A stretch of 24,565 bases of DNA from Haplosporangium gracile (taxonomy: Eukaryota > Mortierellomycota > Mortierellomycetes > Mortierellales > Mortierellaceae), in the NCBI GenBank assembly GCA_015499985.1, contig JAAAUF010000636.1:1-24565 (forward strand), in the 5' to 3' direction. The notes under the pieces are model-generated. The model saw only the letters and a list, made by a program, of their open reading frames with translations. It did no database searches and had not been told where the DNA came from. The position numbers and the translations under genes were made by a program. Numbering within the stretch: the first letter of the stretch is position 1; every line of letters begins with the position of its first letter. Positions 11,401 to 21,058 of the stretch are shown piece by piece.

Positions 11401-12022
11401 CCAAGAACCTGGACCACATTCTGGACTTGATGCACGACCCCAACGAACTCTGGACACCCTATGGACTCCGCTCCCTGTCGGCCTCCGACGAACGCTTTGG
11501 AACTGGCGAGAACTACTGGAAGGGTCCTATCTGGATCAACGTCAATTACCTAGCCCTTCATGCTCTCAAGACCGTAAGTTGTTGAGTGGTTGTTTAATTG
11601 GCGTTGTGGATGTCTTTTGACTGTTTGTGCAATCGTTGATCAAGTTGTTTTGTAGTTGGACTAATTTTGAATATTTTTTGTTGTCATGTTCTCTTTGTAG
11701 CACTATGTTGATAAGGGACCTTATCGCGAGAAGGCCGCCAAGATCTACAACGAGCTCCGCGACAACTTGATCAAGAACATCTACAGCGTAAGTCCTGCTG
11801 CCATTGAACCTGATTTTACTCTGCAGATAGATGGATCTTGAAAGCGCCACCAAACGTCGCATTCGCTAATTTTTTGATATACGATTTCCTTTTTAGGAAT
11901 ATGAACGGACAGGATATGTATGGGAGCAGTACAACGACAAGACGGGCCATGGGCAACGTAGCCATCCCTTCACAGGCTGGACTGCTATGATCGTCTTGAT
12001 CATGCAGATGGGGCGTGCTTAG
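8483..12022 (+). CDS. Mannosyl-oligosaccharide glucosidase (alpha-glucosidase I, GH63)
   Basis: Removes the outermost alpha-1,2 glucose from Glc3Man9GlcNAc2 on new N-glycoproteins in the ER, the first trimming step before the calnexin cycle (yeast Cwh41, human MOGS). Eleven exons join in one frame of 823 residues, near the usual family length: 8483-8798, 8903-9180, 9288-9354, 9459-9533, 9651-9808, 9903-10096, 10203-10427, 10531-11171, 11269-11573, 11701-11787, 11897-12022. All introns are GT-AG and 94-127 nt. A basic N-terminus and one hydrophobic segment (residues ~17-42) fit a type II ER membrane anchor with a lumenal enzyme. Family landmarks are [13 protein letters not shown] and [20 protein letters not shown] near the N-terminus, [10 protein letters not shown] (Asp ~422, expected general acid), [20 protein letters not shown], and YVWEQYN with PFTGWTA (Glu ~792, expected base) at the C-terminus. 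The start has a good context (GCCATGG). Introns occur in phases 0, 1 and 2. Confidence 0.95.
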
Positions 12023-12273
12023 AGGTAGTCCTGTTGGCATCGATGAGGAGCGCGGATGAGTGGATGGATGTTTTGAATGAGGGTCATGGATGTCAATATC
12101 TGGCTGGTGCCTATCCTATGGGCGATTAGGTGCCACTTTCACCTCTACTACCTTGCCATATCTTTCCGTCCGCACAGAGTTTTCTCGTATTTCGTGTTTA
12201 CCATACAGAGAAGTTTACAATATAGACAAGTGGCGGACCAAAGAGTCCGTTATATTTTTACGATATCGTCAAA

Positions 12274-12279
12274 AATAAA
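12274..12279 (+). terminator. Candidate poly(A) signal of the glucosidase gene
   Basis: AATAAA on the plus strand, about 250 nt after the glucosidase stop and the only exact hexamer noticed in this intergenic region. The distance is long, so the true cleavage site may use a weaker nearer signal. Confidence 0.3.
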
Positions 12280-12313
12280 TTTACAAAAAAGTGGTATCCA
12301 AGTATTAAAAAAA

Positions 12314-12323
12314 NNNNNNNNNN
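12314..12323. other. Assembly gap (10 N)
   Basis: Ten N bases flanked on both sides by A runs. The true length is unknown. It begins about 25 bases beyond the OPT stop codon, so the OPT reading frame is not affected. Confidence 0.98.
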
Positions 12324-12347
12324 AAAAAAAAGGAACCAAGACTACGA

Positions 12348-14919
12348 CTAATTACAATAACAGATTCCCTCAACACATCCAGCACAAGTCCAAGAATGGA
12401 CCCCGAACGTCTTCAAAAACAAGTTCACAATCGACAGCGTCCCCTCGCCCAACACAAAACCCGACGCGATAATAATCAAGAACACTCTTCCGAGCTTCGC
12501 GTATTTGGTGCCGGGGTATTGTTTGCAGTACCAGTCCCAGGCGACAGAGATTACACCACCGACGAAGCGGGCAAGCGTGAAATTGGGGAGGTTGTACATT
12601 CCGATGGCGAATGCGATTCCGGAGGGGATATATGTCAGCCATTTGGGGCGGGGGATGGGGTTCCTGTGCTTGTCCTTAGATTTGAGGAACGCCACATCCG
12701 AATAGACGGTCGTCAGGATTGTCAGGCCGGCGAAAAGGGCGGCGAAACCAAGGATGAAAGGGATAGTGTGTGCAGGGAGGGACTGGCCGTTGACGAGGCG
12801 GGCGAGTTCTAACCAGATCTTGGCAGTGGGAACTGCAAACTGTTCACCAGGCAATTCGTAGGCTGATGAATAAAGTTTATAAACGCCTGTCGAGATGAAG
12901 ACCGATGCAAGGGAGCCAATTAACTGACCCCAGAACTGTGCCTTGGGCGAGGCGCCCATCAAATGTCCCGTCTTGAGATCCTGCATCAAGTCGCCGGCCT
13001 GTTGAGCTCCTGCCTCTGCGATGCCTCCTGCAATCAGGTTGGCGACAATACCTCCAGGCACAATGCCTGCGAAAACGAATTGGGAGACCTTTCCGATTCC
13101 GCTGACAGGGTTGAGATCAGTCGAGCCTAGAGCACGGACGCCGAGGACGCTGAGAAGGGATCCGAGCACGAGGGCCAGAAGAGTCGCATAGACGGGCATG
13201 TGTTGGTCTTTGAAGACGATCCAGATCAGGAAGAGACAGAGGAACGAGGAGAGAATCAGACCGCAGACCCAGATCTTGAGGGGGACCAGTTGGTCGATGG
13301 GTGCATCCTCGTCGTTATCTTCGTCATCATCCTCGTTGTCCTTGTACTTGTTGGCAGTGGCGGCGGAAGATGGTCCAGTAGGGTGAGGAGCATCCAGAAG
13401 AATCCTGCGCTCTGCATGGCGAGCAGTCCTGAGCTTGTACCTTCGATGAGCGACCAGCGACAAGAAAACAACGCCCAAAAGCGAAACAATCGACTCTGCA
13501 ATCATAACACCAAGCGAGATCCACAAAATCCACCCCCTCGCTCCCGTTGTCGAATTGCCCACAGGTCCTGTAACCCACTTGTTAAGCGTCGCCAGCGGAG
13601 AAAGAATCCCCCATCCAACAAAACAACCCAACAACATAGACGCCGTCGTCGGGAAACCCATAATGATTCCTTGACCGATATAACTGAGCGAAGGGGTGAA
13701 AAACCATTGCCAGGTCGCTCCAAAGGCAATCGTCATCCCGGAGAGCCAATCAAAGACGGGAATTGCAGCAATGACGGGGATGAAGTAGGAGAGGACGGTG
13801 TAGAACCCAGAGAGCGTGAAGGAGATTCCGAGAGCCGTCATGTTCATCCGCCAATTGTCTTCCTGCAAAAAAGTCTTGTCCAGAGAGAACTCGCCATCCT
13901 CGCCTCCAATCTCGATACGACCGTCCCCATTGTTGTTAGATAATGTTGAGGGGGGGCTAGGATTGTTGTAGATGTTGGCACTGGAACCTAGAGGAGCCAT
14001 CTGTTGTCCGACGATGGCGGTGGTGTTGGCCGGGAGTGAGATTCGGTTATCCAAGGGCTGTTGACCGGTCGCTGTGCTGCTGTAATTTCTCTTGTTGTTG
14101 TTGTTGTTCGAAGAACTTACGTGAAGGATGCTTGATTCCTCGTCATCAATACCGTCTGCTGACGAGTTCCTATTCCTTCTCTGCCGAATGGTGCTATCAT
14201 CTCCATGTCCATGCTTCGACTCTCCTCCTCCTCTGACCACCAACGGCGCGTTGTGCAGAACCCCAATCATCTGAGCAGTCGCAGTGCCCGATGGGAACGG
14301 CAACTTCTCCTTAATAATCACTTGGGTCCTCAACGGCACGGCAATAAACACCCCAAAGAACGCAATAGCCAGACACCAAAGAATCATTTGCGTCGCCGTC
14401 AGAAACACCGGCCCACTCGGGTTATCCTCCGTAGTCATCATCTGTAGCGCCGGAATAATACCCACAAACCCAGCAGCGAGAGGCATAGTCCCGGTGGCGA
14501 CTGCAATGGATTGAAGGACAATGTTTTCAGCGGGACCAAAAGGTACAGTGAGGTAGGGCTTTGCGGCCTTGAAGATTGCGAAGCCGAGGAGGGAGGATTG
14601 GAGGGACATCATGGAGATCCAGCCTGTTTGGAGGCCAAAGTACATGTTTGTGAAGCAGAGGAGTGCTCCTATCCCGATGCCTACTCCCACAGCGCGCCAC
14701 TATGACAAAGGAGGGCAAGAATAAAGATGTGATTAGCGAACTTGGTGATGTTAAACACACACAGTGTGGTAATGAGACACTTGTGAACGAGGACTGTGGA
14801 GATTTGCTTACTGTAAACTGAGGAAGGTCCTTGTGTGGGTCATGCCGTTGTTGTGGTATTGAGTCGTTGTGGTTGAGGGTGTCTTGAGAAGGGACAGCCG
14901 AGTAGACTGCTTGTGACAT
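12348..14919 (-). CDS. Oligopeptide transporter, OPT family
   Basis: Proton-coupled OPT-family carriers move small peptides, glutathione or metal chelates across the plasma or an internal membrane; the substrate here cannot be read from sequence. Exon 1 (14919-14812) gives 36 residues ending DLPQFT. A 112-nt phase-0 intron (GTAAGC...ATAG) follows, and exon 2 (14699-12348) begins WRAVGVGIGIGALLCF, then TNMYFGLQTGWISMMSLQ, a typical OPT first-helix signature. FGPAENIVLQSIAVATGTM follows, and many hydrophobic helices run to the C-terminus, which has a Cys-rich end (WTCAGCVEGICYC). Total is 819 residues, within the usual OPT size range. Two hydrophilic loops are unusually long: a Ser/Asn/Gly-rich one of about 110 residues after the QMIGVLHNAPLVV segment, and an acidic one (KYKDNEDDDEDNDEDAP). 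The upstream minus strand is pyrimidine-rich to about 15120. The gene converges on the glucosidase gene. Confidence 0.92.
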
Positions 14920-15474
14920 TGCAGTCTATGTATGCTGTTGATGTCGTTATGTGTGTGTGATTGTTGTTGGCGTGCAGTCGGAAATGAAATAAGAATGAGA
15001 AATGCAAGGAGCTGGAAGTGTGAGAAAAATGAAAAAAAGAAGAGTAGTGAGAAGAGACAAGAGGTGACTGGAGACAAAAGGAAGATAAAGCGGAAAAGAA
15101 AGGAAAAGTGAGAAAGGATGTATGCGATCACGTATTTAAAAGGTAACGAACAGCGAAACGAGGGCGCCGTTGCGAGGTGCGAAGCAATCAAAAAAGGGGA
15201 TGATGAATAATGCACCGTGGCCAATGACAACACAGAATAGAATAGGGAGTCACCCACTGGCCCCTGTTGAACCAGCCAAGAAAAGATAGAAACCCCCTCT
15301 GCTCTCTGCTGACAAAAACAAACCAGCTGGGTCCCTTCCTCCTTTGGAAGGTCGTCGCCGGCCTTTGAAATTCAGCTCAATTAGGATTTTCCCAGAAAAT
15401 GCACTTTCCTCACCTGGCAACAGGTAGCCTTTCATACGAATTGCATCATTTTCAGAATCCCACTCGACGGTCGC
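14920..15474. promoter_or_regulatory. Upstream region of the OPT gene
   Basis: From about 14985 to 15120 the minus strand is strongly pyrimidine-rich, like the leaders of the other genes here. An A/T box (TTTAAATA on the minus strand, about 15133-15140) lies about 215 bases before the OPT ATG and could be the core promoter. The open frames in it are low-complexity. Nothing else is recognised. Confidence 0.35.
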
Positions 15475-15726
15475 ATGCTCAGGAATTCAATTGTCTTTTT
15501 ATTTTCTGTTATGCTCTTTCTGTCCTGGAGCGCCCGTGTGCAATTTTCTCAGGCGGGAGTTGCACCGATTATTAGGCCTCGCTTTACTCTCCACACTAGC
15601 GAATATCGGGATCAATTGGAAACAAACAAGAGAAACAACAGGCTTCGACTTTCATACTCTGCTGGCAATGGACATGTTTTCTATTACTGTTCTTGTTTAC
15701 CGGTGCACCCTTCAGAGGGACAATAA
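15475..15726 (+). CDS. Hypothetical small protein with signal-peptide-like N-terminus
   Basis: An 83-residue ORF from ATG at 15475. It begins MLRNSIVFLFSVMLFLSWSA, which has the form of a secretory signal: a short basic start, a hydrophobic core and small residues near position 20. The remainder is polar and basic, ending with two Cys in a YYCSCLPV segment. I recognise no family. It is unspliced and stands alone between the OPT gene and paralog D; an overlapping frame (15491-15769) is equally open. T-rich DNA can mimic a signal peptide by chance, so this may be noise. If real, it would be a small secreted protein. Confidence 0.25.
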   Translation: MLRNSIVFLFSVMLFLSWSARVQFSQAGVAPIIRPRFTLHTSEYRDQLETNKRNNRLRLSYSAGNGHVFYYCSCLPVHPSEGQ

Positions 15727-16377
15727 AGTCAGCATAGTCCGCTTTTCTACAAATGAGTCAACGAAATAGATCGTCTCGGTTCAGGGGGATAGAGAGAGGA
15801 GAGAGAGAAACGCGAAAAAGGTAGGAGCACATCAGTTGGATAAGATCAAAAACACGCTTAAGAGTTTCATTTCTGATCAAACAATGATGTCAACAGGTCT
15901 ACAGAACACTAGGAGGTAATCAAATACACGACGCGTCACTTATTTCAGGCTAATGCGTTTTCGTGTCGGAGACACATTCGCTTCGTTCTTTCTGGGGCCA
16001 CCTGTCTATGAAGCGCCCAGTTGTCCCCTCCCTCTCCTCTGAGAATGAGTGGGCTGTACGCTGTGTGCGGTACTTTGTGTGCCATGCCCTATGGTCCATG
16101 AGCAATGAGCAAAAGTGTAAATATCAGCTTGCATATCGAGGTGTGGATACTCACCGAGCCATGCCTTTGTTTTTTCTCTTTTTCTTCTTCCTTTCCTCAC
16201 AACCCAGTTTACACTTGCACCTCTGCACCTTCTTCCCTCTCATTCCTCATTGCTTCTCTCTACTCTGTAGTCATCATCACCAGTTACTTATACATCTCAC
16301 ACCTCCTTTCTCCCTACCTCTTGCATTCCTCTCATTCCATTACTTTCCTTTTTACAACGACACCACTCTAAACTGAC
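15727..16377. promoter_or_regulatory. Intergenic region and pyrimidine-rich leader of paralog D
   Basis: A short GA-rich stretch lies at about 15790-15815. From about 16160 to 16355 the plus strand is pyrimidine-rich, directly before the ATG of paralog D, as for paralogs A and B. No TATA box is obvious. The open frames through it have low-complexity S/F/L/H composition. Confidence 0.4.
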
Positions 16378-19300
16378 ATGCACCAAACGGAGGAACGCCA
16401 AGAAAAAGTCCAGGCAGTCCGACCTGTCTTCAAACGCGGACTCTCCACCATCTCCACCAGCACGGACACCACTACCTCTTCCTCCTCCAACACCGAGATC
16501 ATTATCACTATCCCTCAAACCGACATCACACATATTTCCTGCCAAGTGGACCCAGCATCAGGACTGGATATTGTGCTATGGGACGATGTACTGGCGGTTT
16601 ACAAAGACGCATTGTTCATCCGACACGAGGCCAGGGCTCTCCCGTTTATGAAAGACGGCAAACTCAGCGAGTAAGTCCACCCGCCCTCTTTTACTTTTTC
16701 GCTCTTTTTGATTATGTTTCCCCATGCAAATTCTTTGTGTGTGCATGGCTTGCATTGGCGTGTGTGTTTTTCTCACTGGGTCTGGTCTGTCTAATTGACT
16801 GATAGACCGACCACCAACAAAATGTTGAGCCCGTATCGGATGAATGTAATCTTTCACCGCCTCTTGTACTCTCTCCTCACTCTCTCGTGCAATTCATTTG
16901 GAATGAAAAAAGAAAACAAAACGTTGCAAGCTTTTTCACAGGAATGACACTAACGCCCCCAGGCTTTCTTCTACATGCACACTGCCTCCATTGGTTCATT
17001 TTATTTTTGCATAATCAGCATTAATCCTTTGCGAATAATGGCCGTGCCCGATGCCGTGCTAGAGATTGTTATCGACGGACAGTTGGTTCACACCGCTGCA
17101 GCCTCGCCCCAACAACAACAACAACAACAACAACAATTTACCCCAAAACCATGTAAAAGCAACCCAACGTTCGACCCACTGGTCATACCAACAGCGCCCG
17201 TGCCGCCGCCCGAGCGGTCTCACAGCCCCATCTCGATTCGACGTGATCCCCAGCATAACCCTCTTGCTATGGGATTTTCGACACTGTCTCTTCGGGCGCC
17301 GCAGTATATCCCTGATGTCTTTGACGGTCATGATGATGATGATGATGATGTTGATGATGAAGACAATGACAACGAAGACGATATCGACGATGGCGAGGCC
17401 AACACCTACATATCACAACAACACTCCGACGACAAGCATGGACCGCATTCCATACCTCACCCAATTCGCGTCACCATCCCACAACTACCAACAAACCTTG
17501 ACGAACAACCTACAGAGGAGACCGTCGCTTTGTATTACCGGACTGGACGCATGCATGAAAGAGTCGACCCAGCAGTCGACCCAGCAGGCTCAACCTCTAC
17601 CGAACACTTTTCGACAGCAATGGAATGGTATCTTGCCGCTGCACAACACGGTCATGTCAAGGCCATGATGCGGATTGGGTACCTCTACACCAAAGGGCGC
17701 GGTGTCCCTCAGGACCACTCCAAGTCGTTTTCTTGGTACCTCCAGGCAGCTGACAAGAACAGCGTTGTTGCTCAACGGATCGTCGGCGGTTTCTTCTTTG
17801 GCGGCCGAGGTGTTACGCAGGATTATGCTACTGCAGTGGAATGGTACATCAAGGCCGCCTACCAAGGAGATGCTCGAGCGCAATATAATGTCGGGTTCAT
17901 GTGTCATTACGGCAGGGGCGTTGAGCAGGATTACTCTGTAGCCTTGACTTGGTTCCTTGCAGCGGGCAACCAAGGTCACGCGTTAGCGCAGAGTAGTATT
18001 GGGTCCATGTATGCCAAGGGCCAAGGCACTCCCACGGACTATGGAGCAGCAATGAGATGGTTCGTCAAGGCCGCGAGTCAGAGCCTTCCTCTGGCGCAGT
18101 TCGGGATTGGCAGTCTGTTTGCGCAAGGCCTTGGGGTCGACAAAAATCTTGGAAAGGCTGCAGAGTGGTATCTCTTGGCTGCCCAACAAGGACACGCCGA
18201 TGCACAGAGTTGTCTCGCCAATATGTATTCGACCGGCCAAGGAGTTCCACTGGACTCTGTCAAGGCACGGAAGTGGTTTCTTAAAGCCGCCAATCAGGGG
18301 AACGTGCATGATCAGTATAGCATGGGGATCTTGTACAGTCGAGGTCTGGGAGGGCGGTATGATTACCCAAAGGCGATGAAGTGGTTCTTGAAGGCGGCCA
18401 ATCAGGGACTCATTGAAGCCCAGCACAGTATCGCCATCATGCACATCACGGGCGAAGGTGTACCGCAAGATCATGCCAAGGCCATGTTATGGTACATGAA
18501 GGTTGCCGAGCAAGGGAATGTAGACGCACAGAGGATTATTGGGCTTGCCTATTTCCACGGGCAAGGGCTTTCACAGGATTACCCGAGAGCGATGGATTGG
18601 CTCATGAAGGCGGCGGACCAAGGCGACGCACGGGCGCAGTTCAACATCGGATCTATGTACCGCTCTGGAAAGGGCGTCCCCCAAGATTTCACAAAGGCCT
18701 TCCCCTGGTTCCTCAAGGCCGCTGAGCAAGGTCACGCGAAGGCCCAATGCAGCATCGGATCCATGTATGCGAAGGGCCAAGGCACACCCAAGGACTGTGA
18801 CACTGCCATGCGATGGCTCCTCACAGCTGCAGACCAAGGATACTCGCAGGCCCAGTTCGATATCGGAAACCTCTACTCACAAGGCCTTGGCGTCGTCAAG
18901 GAGTTTTCAAAAGCCATCGAGTGGTACCTCAAGGCTGCCGAGCAAGGACATATCGACGCCCAGAGCATCATCGCCAACATTTACTTTCACGGTAGGGGTG
19001 TCAAGCAGGATTTCTCCAAGGCGCGAGAGTGGTTTTTGAATGCAGGCGACCACGGAACGGTCCAGGACCAGTACTACCTCGGTCGCCTTTTCCACAAGGG
19101 CCTCGGCGGTCCCCAGGACTACGACCAAGCCATAAAATGGTACCTGAACGCCGCCAACCAAGGAGGCCACACCGACGCCCAGTACAAGATCGGGGTCATG
19201 TATCGAAACGGCGAAGGCGTCGCCCAGAATGGACTCCAGGCCAAGAGATGGTTCACAAAAGCCGCCACACAAGGCCACGCCGGCGCCCAGTACCTCATAG

Positions 19301-19761
19301 GAATACTGTACCGCGACGGAGGAGATGGCGTCTTCAAGAACCCCATCATCGCCATGCCTTGGCTCCTCAAAGCTGCCAACAAGGGTCACAAACAAGCCCG
19401 GTTCAGTATCGGATGCATCTACCGCGACAGTCAACCGGGGATTCCGCAGGATTTCTACCAGGCGATGGAATGGTTCCTGAAGGCGACCTGTTCTGGTGGC
19501 GTTGGCGATGAGAAAGAGGAGGGAGATGGGGAAGAAGAAGGGGAGGAAGAGGAAGAGTTGAAGGGGATGGCTGAGGCAGCGATTGGGAGGATGTATTTAA
19601 AAGGCCAAGGTGTGTTCCAGGACAACACAAAGGCGTTGGAGTGGTTCTCGAAGGCCGTTGAGCAAGGGAACAGGGGATCGTTGGAGACTATGAGGGTGTT
19701 GCAAAAGGAGGTTGAGAAGCAGGTAAAGAGGAGTAGGAAGGCCACATTAAAGTTTTGGTAG
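16378..19761 (+). CDS. Large Sel1-repeat protein, paralog D (about 19 repeats)
   Basis: Exons 16378-16670 and 17019-19761 give 1011 residues. The intron is 348 nt (GTAAGT...TCAG), three times the length in the other paralogs but in the same phase 2 and at the equivalent codon. The N-terminal domain has EKVQAVRPV, DIVLWDDVLAVYKDALFIRH and EARALPFMKDGKLS; exon 2 opens INPLRIMAVPDAVLEIVIDG. The linker (residues ~120-295) carries a Gln run (CAA repeats, ~129-137) and an acidic Asp-rich stretch (~203-224). About nineteen Sel1 repeats of ~36 residues fill residues ~296-982. Repeats 2-8 and 9-15 are a tandem copy of one block. An acidic insert of about 20 residues (Glu/Gly-rich, ~926-946) interrupts the penultimate repeat. 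The protein ends RKATLKFW. No signal peptide or membrane segment is seen. A large soluble protein-interaction scaffold is likely; its partners are unknown. Confidence 0.9.
17109..17136 (+). repeat. CAA trinucleotide run in paralog D (poly-Gln)
   Basis: About nine CAA codons in a row encode a Gln tract in the disordered linker. Paralog B has a shorter CAA run at about 2760-2775. Such tracts vary in length between strains. Confidence 0.85.
17680..19191 (+). repeat. Tandem duplication of a seven-Sel1-repeat block (period 756 bp)
   Basis: Two consecutive blocks of 252 codons align in register. AQRIVGGFFFGGRG (from 17770) matches AQRIIGLAYFHGQG (from 18526); GDARAQYN matches GDARAQFN; SIGSMYAKGQGTP occurs in both, offset by 756 bases; the rare DQY and GLGG features also recur in order. 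Approximate units are 17680-18435 and 18436-19191. Confidence 0.8.
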
Positions 19762-20497
19762 GGCACTCGTCCTTGCCCCCTCTTTCTCTCCTTATGTGTT
19801 CTGTTTGTTCGTAACAAAAGCGGGCTACATGGTCTTTTTCGAGTAGAGGGTTTTGTTGTAACATACTGTGCGTGTGCGAGTGCGTGCAATGATAGGAAGT
19901 GCAGTGGCAGAGTAGAAGTGGATGTGATGGGCGTGAAAAAAGGGAAATGGTAGCGGGGGAGGTGGGGGGGGGGGAAGGGGGCAAACAAAGTGAGAGGCAG
20001 ACAAAGAGAGAGTGACAGGGACAAAAGGAGAGAGGAGACAAAGCGAGAGGAGACAAAAAGAGAGCGGCAGGGACAAAAGCCAAAGAAGAGAGAAGTAGAT
20101 AAAGGTGAGAGGATAAAATGCAAGGGGCTACTTAAATTAAGGCGGTAGAGTGATCGTCCACCCTCGAGATGTCAAGCAAGGCGTGCAAGCACCAATGACA
20201 AAGAGATCAATTGAACAGTCGATGGTGCCTGGATTTGGCTCTTTGACAAAAGTCTCGATGCAAGGCGGGCGAAAGAGAAGTCTATTGAGAACGACGGCTG
20301 GCACAGGCCAAATGACCTTTTTGCCAGCGGCGTGTCAAAAAAAAAGTACAGAAGCATTTCTCTTCATCCATGCATCCTGTCCAAATAGCCCCCTGTTAGA
20401 ATTAAAAAAATAGATAACAAAAACATATGGTTGATATTTTTTTGAAAACTCCCTGTCAGACACCCCTGTCCGAGTCTCCGAGTCGACTAAAAAGAAT
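19762..20497. other. Gene-free stretch after paralog D
   Basis: Besides the purine-rich tract, this holds A/T-rich DNA (about 20335-20450) and two short open frames with no splice or family support. I see no gene or RNA here. Confidence 0.45.
19925..20110 (+). repeat. Purine-rich tract with long G run and imperfect repeats
   Basis: This stretch is almost all A and G on the plus strand. It includes G-rich runs at 19955-19981 (blocks of G5, G2, a long G run and G5) that could form a G-quadruplex, followed by imperfect copies of GACAAA-GAGAG and CAGGGACAAAAG. Open frames on the minus strand across it are low-complexity artefacts. Confidence 0.6.
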
Positions 20498-20660
20498 ATG
20501 GCTGCTAATCTAAGGCGTCGCAGCCGCTGCCTCGCCACCACATCTTTTTGTAAGTGACTAAGTTAGAATAATACCCCTTAACTAATAATTTACAATTCGT
20601 ACAGGTGAACAAAGCATCACAACGCGACCTCGACATCATCAAAAAGCGACGTCGCTGTGA
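20498..20660 (+). CDS. Candidate small spliced ORF (35 residues)
   Basis: ATG at 20498 opens a short frame that meets an exact GTAAGT donor at 20550. A branch-point-like ACTAAT (20581-20586) and a TACAG acceptor ending at 20604 close a 55-nt intron. Joining 20498-20549 to 20605-20660 gives a 35-residue basic peptide beginning MAANLRRRSRCLATTSF. The splice signals are good, but the intron is half the usual length here, the peptide is not recognised, and exon 2 is part of a diverged repeat found again at 23393-23483. A spliced non-coding transcript or chance is possible. Confidence 0.2.
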
Positions 20661-21058
20661 ATGCTTGATCACCCCATTCACTGTCTTTACTTTGACGCTC
20701 TCATCGCTACATCTTTAACCCTACGCCCTTCTCAGTCATCACGCGCCGTTGCCACCACTCTCGCACCCACCCTTTTCTTTTGCTACCACTCCCACGCCAC
20801 AACTCTCACGTCCTTTCACCCGCAGATCATCAAAGGTACGGAGTGCCGACATTTTGCCCAATAGTTTTCGCCAGCAAGGAATTCATGGTGAGGACTCACC
20901 ATCGCCGACAGTCGTTCAGACTGTTCGCTTTGGATTAAAGAGCTTATCGTTGTGGACTCGGACAAGAAGGGATTCTCTCTCTATCCTGTCAGCCAGTGCA
21001 GTTCCGTTATTGTTAGGTTCCGCGCTGGTGATGCCCAATAACTGGACCACTTGAGTCA
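20661..21058. other. Gene-poor stretch with coding-like fragment
   Basis: A CT-rich part (about 20690-20825) is followed by a short plus-strand open stretch at 20892-21050 (LWIKELIVVDSDKKGFSLYP, SSVIVRFRAGDAQ) that has coding-like composition but neither an in-frame ATG nor an upstream exon that I can support. It ends at TAA 21050-21052. Confidence 0.3.

Larger units (their letters stand above)
12023..12347. other. Shared 3' region of convergent glucosidase and OPT genes
   Basis: About 325 bases between two convergent stop codons. It is A/T-rich in its second half, holds an AATAAA, and contains the assembly gap. No gene is seen. Confidence 0.5.

Noticed and set aside
13200..13943. 247-codon plus-strand ORF opposite the OPT gene
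   Set aside because: Antisense of a well-supported transporter; low-complexity Ile/Val/Arg text with no family features.
18907..19434. 175-codon minus-strand ORF opposite paralog D
   Set aside because: Antisense shadow of the repeat array, with the same periodic pattern as the other repeat shadows.
19455..20123. 222-codon minus-strand ORF
   Set aside because: Built from the antisense of the D acidic insert and the purine-rich tract; composition is Ser/Leu/Pro only.
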